Assembly (NCBI GenBank): GCA_028877195.1
Contig: JAPPIL010000274.1
Coordinates: 1 to 14,428 of the forward strand
From: Pseudomonadota bacterium
GTDB lineage: Bacteria; Bdellovibrionota_B; Oligoflexia; Oligoflexales; JAPPIL01
DNA length: 14,428 bases
Reading direction: 5' to 3'
Under the pieces are notes generated by a model that saw only the letters and a program-made list of their open reading frames with translations, was not told the origin of the DNA and did no database searches. Shown piece after piece: positions 1 through 8,600 of the stretch (position 1 is the stretch's first letter; each line of letters starts with the position of its first letter). Position numbers and translations under genes: made by a program.

Positions 1-33
1 TGCGAAGCTCACGCTCCTCGCATAAAAAAATAG

Positions 34-46
34 GCATTACTTATGC
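34..46 (-). terminator. weak candidate terminator of the first lipoprotein gene
   Basis: Read on the minus strand, downstream of the stop codon at 128-130, there is a short stem GCAT / ATGC with a 5-nt loop. It is followed, after CTA, by seven Ts (positions 30-24). The arrangement is that of a rho-independent terminator, but the stem has only four base pairs. It lies about 80 nt after the stop. Without a folding calculation this is a weak call. Confidence 0.25.
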
Positions 47-127
47 AACAAAGCCGCGTAGCTACGCCCATTTTATAGTTCAGTTACGTGATTAGATCCA
101 TCGTGTTGACTGACATCAGTAGTTTGG

Positions 128-907
128 TTAACCCTCTGGAATACGCTCAAGGTCGGGGCTTGGGTGAGGCTCTTCGCCGCCCGCTTCGCTCTCATCATCT
201 AACAACATGACATCACGCGGCCAGATAATATGCGGGAACAAGGCATTGCTGGTGTTGTCGATCGAGCCGTCTTTTACTTTGATATGTAACTCACGGCGAT
301 TGTCGGTGCTGGCTGCCCCTGCCAACACATACAGTGTCTTGTCATCGTCTTTACCGTAATACCTGATGTTTAGCTCATCATAACCCAACTTGTGTGGAAA
401 CATGCTGCGCAACGCATCGAGAAGCGTCGGTAACTTGCTTTCGCTATAGGCTTGGCTGATACTGGCAAGGTCTTTATTTGCTGGCAGTTGCCATACCTTG
501 ATGCTTGAGGAGTAGTAGGTTGAAAATTGAATTTCAAGTCGAAAACACTTGCTACGGTCAACGCTCTCACACAGACCATAAGCCGAATGGTATGAAAGTA
601 TCCGCTCTTCAGAAACATAACTGATGCGAGTATCACGATGTTCGATTTTGTCGGGCAAGGCGGTGATAATTTCTTTTAGCGTTTTGTGGAGGAATTTTTT
701 GATTTCTGCTACTTCGGCATCAGACACCTTGCTGGCATCATGAAGATTTTTTAACTTTGTTTCGTTGTTGGTATAAAAGTTTTCTAACGGCACTAACATC
801 TTCGGTCTAACAGGCATACTTGCCACACTACTATCAGTGCGGCGGATACAGCCAAAAACCGCAGCAAGAGCAACCGTCATACAAGATAGATACAGGCATA
901 TTTTCAT
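128..907 (-). CDS. predicted lipoprotein of unknown function
   Basis: A 259-residue protein whose family I do not recognise. The N-terminus has a Lys, a hydrophobic stretch (residues 3-18) and V-F-G-C ending at Cys20. This fits a lipoprotein signal with lipid attachment at Cys20, so the mature protein should sit on the periplasmic side of a membrane. The rest is soluble and mixed in composition, and the last 20 residues are acidic and proline-rich. I chose the ATG at 907-905 because AGAGGG lies at a normal distance upstream; the in-frame GTG directly before it (910-908) would leave only about 3 nt between that Shine-Dalgarno sequence and the start. The gene is alone on its strand and divergent from hemL. 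The frame is intact and the signal is clear, so I believe the gene is real, but no enzymatic motif is visible. Confidence 0.75.
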   Translation of the reverse strand: MKICLYLSCMTVALAAVFGCIRRTDSSVASMPVRPKMLVPLENFYTNNETKLKNLHDASKVSDAEVAEIKKFLHKTLKEIITALPDKIEHRDTRISYVSEERILSYHSAYGLCESVDRSKCFRLEIQFSTYYSSSIKVWQLPANKDLASISQAYSESKLPTLLDALRSMFPHKLGYDELNIRYYGKDDDKTLYVLAGAASTDNRRELHIKVKDGSIDNTSNALFPHIIWPRDVMLLDDESEAGGEEPHPSPDLERIPEG

Positions 908-920
908 CACTATCCCTCTT

Positions 921-933
921 ATGGTATTACCAT
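921..933. promoter_or_regulatory. 13-bp perfect palindrome in the leader of the lipoprotein gene
   Basis: ATGGTA-T-TACCAT is a perfect inverted repeat 13 nt upstream of the start codon of the minus-strand lipoprotein gene. On that strand it lies between a TATAGA hexamer (938-933), a possible -10 box without a convincing -35, and the Shine-Dalgarno sequence. It could be an operator or a small leader hairpin. The evidence is only symmetry and position. Confidence 0.25.
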
Positions 934-1050
934 CTATATGTTAGCACACTCTTCGCAGTCGGTGCTGACACTGAAAACTTTAGCTATTCATAGCCAAACA
1001 AATACACAAAGTTGTCAAACACTAGAGAACAGCGGTCTGGAATGTAAGTT

Positions 1051-2404
1051 ATGAACAGGCATGGGCAAACGGCAAGTAGTTATCCTAAAAGCAGGCTGGC
1101 ATTTGATGATGCTAAAAATAATATCGCTGCGGGTGTGAATTCACCTGTGCGTTCTTTTGCAGCAGTTGAAGGCACACCGCTATTCATTCGCAGCGGTAGG
1201 GGAGCGCATGTCCTTGATGAAGATGGCAACACCTACCTTGATTACGTCGGTAGCTACGGGGCATTGGTGTTAGGGCATGCTCATCCTGCTATCGTGGCTT
1301 GTGCAAGTGAGGCGGTAAAGCAAGGGTTGAGCTTCGGAGCACCGACCACCGCTGAAACCAAGCTTGCCCAGCAGATTCGCCGTGCCCTGCCCAGCGTTGA
1401 GCGTTTGCGTTTTGTCTCAAGCGGCACAGAAGCATGTATGAGTGCTTTGCGGCTAGCACGTGGATTTACAGGCAAAAGCAAAATCATCAAATTTAGTGGC
1501 TGTTATCATGGGCATGCCGACATGCTCCTAGCTAAAGCTGGCTCTGGGGCTGCGACTCAAGGTATTGCCAGCAGTAGTGGCGTGCCTGCCGCTCTTGTGC
1601 AGGATACCTTGACTTTGCCTTACAATTCCATCTCGGCGTTGCGGCAGGTGTTTGCGACTGAAGAAATTGCAGCGGTAATCGTTGAGCCGATTATTGGCAA
1701 CTGTAGTTTAATTTTGCCGTTGCCTGATTATCTGCTTGAGTTGCGCAAATTATGCACTGAACATCAGGCGGTATTGATCTTTGACGAGGTGATGACTGGT
1801 TTTTTGGGTGGTGGGGGTGTGTTTGTTTTGGTGTTTTGGGCGTTGTTTTCGGGTTGGTTGGGGCGGTGTTCAGACCTTTACTAAAATTACTCCTGACCTA
1901 ACGACACTCGGCAAGATTATCGGTGGTGGTTTGCCACTCGCAGCTTTTGGGGGCAAAGAAGAGATTATGGCGTTACTTGCTCCAACTGGTGAAGTTTATC
2001 AGGCGGGCACGATGTCAGGCAATCCCGTCGCCGCCGCTTGTGGTGCAAAGACATTGGAGATATTGGCTAACCCGCAGAGTTACCAGCACCTAAACGAGCT
2101 TACCGCCATGCTGACCACAGGCATCAGCGAACTAGCGACCAAACATGCTATACCTATGCAGACACAAGCACAGGGGGGTATGTTTGGTATTTTCTTTACT
2201 GACAAACCGCTACAATCTTATGAGCAGGCGATGCAATGCGATACGACGCAGTTCAAGCGCTTCTTTTGGGCAATGCTGCGACACGGCATTTATCTTGCGC
2301 CGTCGCCATTTGAAGCTGGGTTTGTGTCTACTGCCCACACTACAGGCGATATTGCAATGACGTTAGCAGCGGTAGATGCCAGTCTTGCGGAGTTGCAGCC
2401 ATGA
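1051..2404 (+). pseudogene. hemL: glutamate-1-semialdehyde 2,1-aminomutase, interrupted by a 46-nt frameshifting insertion
   Basis: HemL is a PLP enzyme that converts glutamate-1-semialdehyde to 5-aminolevulinate in the C5 route to heme. The first part (1051-1884 as read) shows NSPVRSF, the SSGTEA cofactor loop (residues 123-128), SGCYHGHAD, VEPIIGN and FDEVMTGF with Asp245. It then runs into G/T-rich sequence and stops at 1882-1884. The rest of the enzyme is in another frame up to the stop at 2402-2404 and includes TTLGKIIGGG with the PLP lysine. Joining the TTT at 1801-1803 directly to the CGG at 1850 gives 435 residues, the usual family length, and places the lysine at 273 and the aspartate at 245, the numbering known for cyanobacterial HemL. 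As written, the gene gives no complete enzyme. Because heme synthesis is normally needed, this is either an assembly error, a recent loss, or a decoded interruption. A weak Shine-Dalgarno (GGA) precedes the ATG. The 3' end overlaps mqnA. Confidence 0.9.
1804..1849 (+). repeat. 46-nt G/T-only insertion made of two degenerate ~23-nt repeat units
   Basis: Between the codons for Phe251 and Arg252 of hemL lie 46 nt containing only G and T apart from one C (1841). They are bounded by GTTTT at 1799-1803 and again at 1845-1849. The stretch from 1799 resembles the real coding sequence that starts at 1845 (GTTTTCGGGTTGGTTGGGG...): the left unit (about 1799-1824) differs by two missing Ts and a few substitutions, and a second, more degraded unit covers about 1825-1844. 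Since 46 is twice 23 and is not divisible by 3, the insertion looks like two extra, error-rich copies of the local sequence, and it shifts the frame by one. Confidence 0.8.
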
Positions 2405-3417
2405 AACCCACCGACACTATCAATGTAGGTTGGGTTGACTACTACAATCTGTTGCCACTCAAGTTAGAGTTACAGCGGTTATGGCGGAAGAGCATTAGCT
2501 TTACTTTTGCCCCGCCACGTCAAATAAACAAAAAATTGCGTGAGCGCCAAGTTGATGTGGCGATGGGGTCAAGCATCTGTCTTGCTGCCTATAAGGGCAT
2601 TGATATGGCTTTGCCGCTCGGTGTTGCTTGCGATGGTGCGGTGCAGAGTGTTTATATTGGTTTCGTCAAGTCAAATACTAGGGTCATCGACCATATCAAG
2701 GCGCGCAATTACGAACTTGCTGCTCGCTGTCGCACCAAGATTGCTGCTGATAGGCATGACTTTCGTGGTCTGGCTCGTCTTATCTTTGCGCAAACGGAGG
2801 CGTTGGCATTTCCGTATCCTCCCCAGATAAAGCTTTCGCCACATTCTTTTGCCAGCAATTCACTCACCCAAATTTTTTATTATCTTTGGTTTGGTGCGGA
2901 TTGCTACAGTAGGTTTGCCTCACGTTCTGTGCACTGGGCAGCGACCGACCAAGCCGATGCTTATGTTGTCATCGGTGATGAAGCGCTAACCGCAGCGGAA
3001 AAGTTTGCGCATGTCATTGATCTGGGAGCGGTCTGGAAGGAAATTACATCCTTGCCGTTTGTTTATGCGGTGGCAATGTCTGCGTCGCCACTGTCCCGCA
3101 TTTGGCAACAAAGAATTCGTAATGCTGCGGATGTGGCTAATTCCAAAAAACTGCATGACCCGCAATCGTATCTACAGCATGTTGCGGAGACGGATAGGCA
3201 TAGCCTCGACCTTTGCGGCTATTGGCGAAATATCTACTATCATCTGAAGGAACGCGAGTTTTGCGGTCTTTACCTGTTCCTCAATCTTTACCTGCTGCTG
3301 CCAAACACCCTTGATAACACCACCATGCTCTTATCAGACAGTATGTCCACCCGCATGCTGCACTGGGAGAGTCTTGCTAACAAGGCTAAAGAGAACGAGA
3401 GCCCAAATTTATTGTAG
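2401..3417 (+). CDS. mqnA: MqnA-like protein (chorismate dehydratase family, futalosine pathway)
   Basis: A 338-residue protein resembling MqnA, which dehydrates chorismate to 3-enolpyruvylbenzoate in the first step of the futalosine route to menaquinone and has a periplasmic-binding-protein-like fold in the cytosol. The N-terminus reads VGWVDYYNLLPL; Asn16 matches the conserved asparagine of the family's 'D-Y-x-N-x-x-P-L' motif. Then come a segment like 'P..l...L...xvDvA' (DVAMGSS), VIGDEAL and LGAVWKEITSLPFVYAV, which match the family's second half in order. It has no signal peptide. Typical MqnA proteins are about 270-290 residues; this one is longer, with extra sequence in the middle and a C-terminal tail. 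The start ATG overlaps the hemL stop (ATGA), with GGAG 8 nt upstream, so translation is probably coupled to hemL. The other mqn genes are not in this window. The family assignment is fairly good; the activity is inferred. Confidence 0.6.
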   Translation: MKPTDTINVGWVDYYNLLPLKLELQRLWRKSISFTFAPPRQINKKLRERQVDVAMGSSICLAAYKGIDMALPLGVACDGAVQSVYIGFVKSNTRVIDHIKARNYELAARCRTKIAADRHDFRGLARLIFAQTEALAFPYPPQIKLSPHSFASNSLTQIFYYLWFGADCYSRFASRSVHWAATDQADAYVVIGDEALTAAEKFAHVIDLGAVWKEITSLPFVYAVAMSASPLSRIWQQRIRNAADVANSKKLHDPQSYLQHVAETDRHSLDLCGYWRNIYYHLKEREFCGLYLFLNLYLLLPNTLDNTTMLLSDSMSTRMLHWESLANKAKENESPNLL

Positions 3418-3429
3418 AATTATGCAAGT

Positions 3430-3442
3430 GCACATGATGTGC
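3430..3442. promoter_or_regulatory. 13-bp perfect palindrome between mqnA and the membrane protein gene
   Basis: GCACAT-G-ATGTGC is a perfect inverted repeat just after the mqnA stop codon, flanked by AGT on the left and, after one extra T, ACT on the right. It is about 110 nt before the next start. No T tract follows, so it is not a classic terminator; an operator for the downstream gene is possible. A short A6T5 tract (3474-3484) lies between it and that gene. The support is symmetry only. Confidence 0.25.
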
Positions 3443-3552
3443 TACTTCACAGCATGTGGTTACTTCCAAGTAAAAAATTTTTCCCCAGATGCCGATGAGT
3501 ACACCTGAAGTTTTGCAAATACTTGGGTGGCAAGAGTGGAGCTAATTCTATC

Positions 3553-4116
3553 ATGGTCATAGTCGGCGTAGGGGTGGTGGCGCTTATCCTTGTTGTTTAC
3601 CTGTTCATCAAGCTATGCTCCTTGTGGTGGCTAACACACCTAGTTGCGGCGGTCATTGCCGTATTAGCTACTCGCCTTGTCGTTAATCGCGACGCTGATA
3701 AAGCCCCGATTGCTTGGATACCAAACAAGTTTCTGCCATTGGCGATCATAGGGCTGGTAGTTGTTGCCTACCTTTTAGCCAAAGTTTTAGGATGGTTGTT
3801 TGCCTTGCTTTCCCTATGGCGATGCTCTAGTTGGTGGTTTGAAACCCATCTTGTTGTAGCAACACTTGTTGCCCTAGCAACCTACGTGTTCTTGCGCCGC
3901 AACGACGAAGGAACATTCGCACATGCCTGTGCCAAGCATACCAAGAACGCAACGCTATCTTGTGCGGCTTATCTCAAGACCAAGTTCAACCAACTAGATA
4001 CTCGCAAATGCGCTGAGCAAATCAAAACAGCTACGTGCCGCGGACTGGAGTATGTCAAAAGACAAGCAAGCGCCTTTAGCAATTTCATCAAGCGAGTTTG
4101 TAAACGCAAGAAATAA
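3553..4116 (+). CDS. small membrane protein with internally duplicated hydrophobic hairpin
   Basis: The family is not recognised. With the ATG start the protein has 187 residues. Four hydrophobic segments are seen at about residues 2-22, 27-44, 60-89 and 96-114. The protein is an internal duplication: residues 2-47 align with 64-118, most clearly at WW-L-THLVAAVIAVLAT (25-40) against WW-FETHLVVATLVALAT (94-110), and both copies end in a charged R/N-D turn. The last 70 residues are basic and look amphipathic, with five cysteines and many lysines, ending in CKRKK; this tail is probably cytosolic. An in-frame TTG at 3523 would add ten residues but has a poorer ribosome site; the ATG has GGAG 11 nt upstream. 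The gene stands about 135 nt after mqnA and faces the PhoX gene convergently, with 36 nt between stops. Intact membrane topology and the duplication support a real gene. Confidence 0.65.
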   Translation: MVIVGVGVVALILVVYLFIKLCSLWWLTHLVAAVIAVLATRLVVNRDADKAPIAWIPNKFLPLAIIGLVVVAYLLAKVLGWLFALLSLWRCSSWWFETHLVVATLVALATYVFLRRNDEGTFAHACAKHTKNATLSCAAYLKTKFNQLDTRKCAEQIKTATCRGLEYVKRQASAFSNFIKRVCKRKK

Positions 4117-4152
4117 ACACCACGACTAGTTCTGTTACACGAGCGACAACAG

Positions 4153-5619
4153 CTAAACCGCTAGTTCTCTGGCTCTAGTCCAATCACCTGTAATGGCTAG
4201 CGTGATGCCAGGATTTTGCACGTTTACAAATAAGGTCGTGCCATCGGGCGAAAAGGTCGCACCTGCAAACTCTGAAGTGTTGCCAGCATTACGGGCAAAC
4301 CTGTATAACTGCCCTTCGGGGGTAATCCCTACTAAATACTGCTCACCGCCGCCATCCTCACAAACGATTAAGTCTCCCCACGGGGCGACGGTTAGGTTGT
4401 CTGCGCCCTCCAGTAGCTTGCTGTCGTTAGGCTCAACAAACAACTGCAAACTGCCAGGCGAGCTGTCTTCACGTGCAGTGCCCTCATAAGGACTAGGTGT
4501 GTATTGCCATATCTGACCTTTGTAGTTGCGGCCACCGAGAGTGCAGGCGATATACACATGCCCAGTGCTAGAATTATCAACAGCTCCATACCAAAGCCCC
4601 TCACTACGAGCAAACCTTGCCGCTCCCCGCTCTTGATAACCTTGTTGGCGCAGGTCATCCGCAGGCGATGTAACGTTCTCCAAATCAACCCATTCAACCG
4701 CCAGCTTGTCGCCGACAGGTATCGGCTTATACGTCCAAGGCAAAACGATATGCTTGGGGGTGCGCCAGTTGCTGGTATCAACTCCCTCAATGCCTCGTAT
4801 CTTTAAGGCTTGTAGTTTGCCGCCGCGCTGTAGAGCACGCGGCTGGTTCGGCACAAAGCGATAAAATAAAGCATCCCACCTGTCTTCCGTCTGGTAGACA
4901 CAGCCACTGTGCGGGTCTATCGCTACAGCTTCACGATTAAATCGCCCCATCTCTTTTAGTGGCAGCGGAGCAACCAAAGACATCGCACTGGTAGCAGGAA
5001 CTTCAAACGGATAACCATGATCCATCTCATAGGGAGAAACTGCCCTTTGCACCGTTTCTTCGCAGCTAATCCAAGTATGCCAAGGGGTTTTACCACCTGC
5101 ACAGTTACGTAATGTCCCTGCTAAACTTAAGAAGTGCCCCTTCAACTCCTGCTGGTGCGTATCGTAGATAAGCGTGGTTGTGCCACCAAGACTAGGCAAC
5201 ACACCTGAGCCAGGGTCATACAGGCGCTCCCTCAAAGAGGAGGTTAACTTCTCATCATTCCAGCCAAAAGCACTGATTTCCTTGTCCTCTGCGTTCAACT
5301 CGTGGTTGCGAATTAAAATCGTGTTACCATCGGGAGCGAGGAAAGCCCCCATACCGTCATGCTTGCCTGGCACGTATAAGCCATCGTCCATCTTTTCACC
5401 GACCCTAGAAAATGCGTTCAGATGAAAACCCGCAGGCAAGTCAAGCAACTTGTTCGGGGTAGGTTTAAAATCAACTGGATAGGGTAGTTCTGCTTTTTTT
5501 TGTAATACAGACTGGGCAAATGCCCGCCGATACCCCAGAAAAGCCAGACCCACTGCTGATGATGTGCCGATCGACGTGGTAACAAACTTTCGCCGCGAGA
5601 TAGTATTCTTGTCCGTCAT
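4153..5619 (-). CDS. Tat-exported PhoX/DUF839 family protein (putative alkaline phosphatase)
   Basis: A 488-residue protein of the PhoX (DUF839) family, beta-propeller metalloenzymes whose characterised member is a calcium- and iron-dependent periplasmic phosphomonoesterase. A twin-arginine signal is visible: SRRKF at residues 8-12, followed by a weakly hydrophobic stretch ending in AFA. Family signatures in order are LAPDGNTILIRNHE, NCAGGKTPWHTWISCEET, FNREAVAIDPHSG, LFYRFVP, TLGGRNYKGQIW, NLTVAPWGDLIVCEDG and EFAGATFSPDGTTLFVNVQ near the C-terminus. The length fits the shorter DUF839 group rather than the larger Pseudomonas PhoX, so phosphatase activity is likely but not certain. The start codon overlaps the stop of the tricorn gene (ATGA), and no good Shine-Dalgarno is seen, so it probably depends on translational coupling. 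No phosphate-regulon site was recognised. Confidence 0.85.
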   Translation of the reverse strand: MTDKNTISRRKFVTTSIGTSSAVGLAFLGYRRAFAQSVLQKKAELPYPVDFKPTPNKLLDLPAGFHLNAFSRVGEKMDDGLYVPGKHDGMGAFLAPDGNTILIRNHELNAEDKEISAFGWNDEKLTSSLRERLYDPGSGVLPSLGGTTTLIYDTHQQELKGHFLSLAGTLRNCAGGKTPWHTWISCEETVQRAVSPYEMDHGYPFEVPATSAMSLVAPLPLKEMGRFNREAVAIDPHSGCVYQTEDRWDALFYRFVPNQPRALQRGGKLQALKIRGIEGVDTSNWRTPKHIVLPWTYKPIPVGDKLAVEWVDLENVTSPADDLRQQGYQERGAARFARSEGLWYGAVDNSSTGHVYIACTLGGRNYKGQIWQYTPSPYEGTAREDSSPGSLQLFVEPNDSKLLEGADNLTVAPWGDLIVCEDGGGEQYLVGITPEGQLYRFARNAGNTSEFAGATFSPDGTTLFVNVQNPGITLAITGDWTRARELAV

Positions 5620-8600
5620 TGCGGTAGCCGCGGTAACGATAAGTTTGGGCGCTGATCAAAAGCAGGCATTTGCGGCGGACTAGTCTCTAGTTGGAGCATG
5701 AGTTCAGCAATACCTCGGTCGAGTTGCGGGTCGTTGCCTGTGGCATAATCTTGCGGGCGATAATCGACCTCAATGTCAGGATCAGTGCCGTAATTTTCGA
5801 TTCCCCAACCAACATCAACAAACCAACACGAATAACCTGGCTGGGTTGTTCGACCACCATCGACAAATTCACAGCCTGCATCCATACCAATAACACCGCC
5901 CCAAGTGCGTTTACCGATAAGCTTACCCAGCTTCAACAACTTGAAACAGTGCGAAAAAACATCACCATCAGAGCCTGAATTCTCATCAGTAATTGCCACC
6001 ATTTGCGCAGGCGCAGCAGGATAAGGGTAAGAAATCGGTGCACCCCAACGTCTGATGTCATAACCAAGCACGCGTTGTGTCAGTCGCGCAAAAATATATT
6101 GCGACACATAACCACCACCATTATGGCGAACATCGATGAGCAATGCAGCCCGATGGCATTCAGCACTAAAGCCACGCTCAAATTCCGCAAACCCAGCAAC
6201 CATCATGTGCGGGATATGCACGTAGCCAATCTTACCTTCGCTCTTGCTATGCACATAGTGGCGGTTACGGTTGACCCAAGCACGGTAGCGCAACTCTCTA
6301 TCGGAACGCAAAGCCTTAAGAGTAACCACCCTGGTGTTATCACCGCATTTGAAAGTTACCTGCACCTCTTGACCAGCAAGGTTGACCAATAAATGCTCTG
6401 GGGTAACCAGCTGGCTAACCCTTTGCCCACCAACAGCAAGCAGTATATCGCCAACCTTGATGTCAGCACCCGCAGCATTGAGCGCCGAGTCCTTGTCTTT
6501 GCTCCAACTATCACCACACGGTATGCTCGCCACCCGATAACCAGCATGCGTAGCATCATAAACAAAGTCCGCACCGAGACAACCTTGAGCATAATCAGGG
6601 GCATCACGATAGTCTCCCCCCATCACATAAGCATGCGAAGTGCCTAACTCACCCTGCATCTCCCATAGCAAATCAGATAACTCACCGCGGGTCGCCACTC
6701 TAGCAAGCAGTGGCAGATAGCGCTTATACACTTGTTGCCAATCTACCCCCGACATGTCTGCCGTCCAAAAACGATCGCGCTGCGCACACCATGCCTCACG
6801 GTAAATCTGTCGCCATTCCGCTAGTGGCGAGACTGAAGCCTTGACACGAGCAAGATCAATCCAGCCAGTATCCCTACCAGCCGCATCGCCATTGCCCTCG
6901 CCTTCTTGTTCAGGTGGTTTTTCACCTGCTTTGATAACCCGCAGACGACCTTTGCTTTGATAAGCAAGGGTTTTGCGATCACTCGCCAGCTGAAAACTTT
7001 CCACCGCCGCAACGAGTGTCCTTTGCTTGAGGTGCGTAAAATCATAAACGTTCAATACACCCTGCGCTTCTTCTTCGTTGTCTTCAGCAACTGCATGGAC
7101 TGACAGTGGAAACTCCGTCCAAATAACTTTGCTGTCCAATGCCGCGAGCTGCTGGCAATGGGCTGGTGGACAAGGGAAAGCAAGCGTGCGTTGCGCAATG
7201 CCCTCAAAGTCGATAGCGATCGACACGGGGTCTTTGGTCTTATCACTATCTTGCTTTTCTTCCTCCACTAACGGCTGCGGTTGCGGGATGAAGGGGTTAG
7301 ACACGTCCTTACGCAAGGTTACCAACATCAGCTGTGATGATAGCGGCACAACTGAATGGTGCATCAACTCATGGATAGCAGCAAAAGAACGGTGTCCTGC
7401 TAAAAAATATAGAAACTTCCCCTCCGTATCCCATGTCGGGGCAAAGTCTTGAAATTCCGCATTGGTGATGCAGTGTGTCGCACCTGTCTGCAGCTGACAG
7501 ACTTTGATCGCACTCTTGTTGAGTGCGGTGTGAAAAGCATAGGCACACCACTGACCATCAGGCGACCAACTTACATCGCTGATGTGGTAATGCTCGCTTT
7601 GGTCGAGCACGCTCAACTTCTTGGTCGCCAAATCAATGTGCAGCAACTCAAAGCGCTCGTTAGTAATCAGCAGCTGGTCTATTGCATCTGCTTTGTCGCT
7701 GCCATCTTTGTCTTTGCTATCAGCGCGGGTATCAGAATACGGACAGACTGCTAATTCAACAGCATGTCCAATGTCGAGTTCTGCGAGGCGTTGCGGTGAA
7801 GTGCCGCCATCTTCTGTATGTATTTCTAACTTTTCTTCGCCATCAACACTTGAAATCGTTACCAGACGCTTGCCATCGTTAAGCCACTGCGTCAAACGAT
7901 AGCGCACACCATCACGCTCACCATGCTGACTGACCGCCCCTTCCCAGTTAGCCATTGTGAACGGTTTGCCACGCACCGTCAACAGCAGCGCATGACCTTC
8001 GGGAGCAAGGGCATATTCCTGTAGATAGCGCTCTACCTCAACAAATTTGCGCTGACGTTGCGTGCGTGCACTGCAAAGTTTGATGTTTATGCGACGGTCG
8101 TTATCACTGGCAATATCATAGGCATAGATGTCAGCTCCAGCGTGATAGACGATGTGTTTGCCATCAGTCGAGGCTGAACGACAGTAGTAGGTATCGTGAT
8201 CGGTGTGGCGTTGCACATCTGCACCAGCTGGCTGACAGGAGTAGATATTACCAACGCCCTCATGATCAGAGATGAAGTAAATCCGCTTACCAACCCACAT
8301 CGGTGTAGTTAGGTTGCCAACCACAGGCGCTAGCAGTTTGAATTGACCATCACCAGCCACATCAAGCCACAGCTGTCCTGCTGTGCCACCCCGATAACGT
8401 TTCCATCGCGCTGGCTCACCCGTCGAGCGTCCGATAACCATACCCTTATCGGCAGCATAGGCAACATGATTGGCAGGCCCAAAGGGTAGACGCTGCGGCT
8501 CACCGCCTGCAACTGGCACTTGCCAAAGCCACTGCCAGCGCCCAAAAGGTAAGGCAGCACTACTGCTGTAAAAGATATTCTCACCATCAGCTGACCAACC

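Noticed and set aside
1..67. Hairpin TGCGA...TCGCA (1-22) and palindrome GCGTAGCTACGC (56-67) as terminators
   Set aside because: The first is followed by As on the plus strand and has no T tract in the right place on the minus strand; the second has no loop and no T tract after it.
1804..1849. Insertion sequence, intron or intein in hemL
   Set aside because: 46 nt is far too short, there are no terminal inverted repeats, and only one C is present, so no Watson-Crick structure is possible inside it.
1808..2404. A separate gene starting with the ATG- or GTG-like codons inside the G/T region
   Set aside because: The first 14 residues in this frame are translated insertion sequence; the rest is plainly the C-terminal half of HemL, so it is one broken gene and not a second gene.
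4125..4165. Nested inverted repeats (ACTAG/CTAGT around CTGTT/AACAG) in the convergent gap as a bidirectional terminator
   Set aside because: The stems are only 5 bp with large internal loops and there are no flanking A or T tracts, so it may be chance.
7078..7452. Long open frames on the plus strand across the tricorn gene
   Set aside because: They are antisense to clear propeller and linker coding sequence, lack family motifs, and have no ribosome site or operon context.
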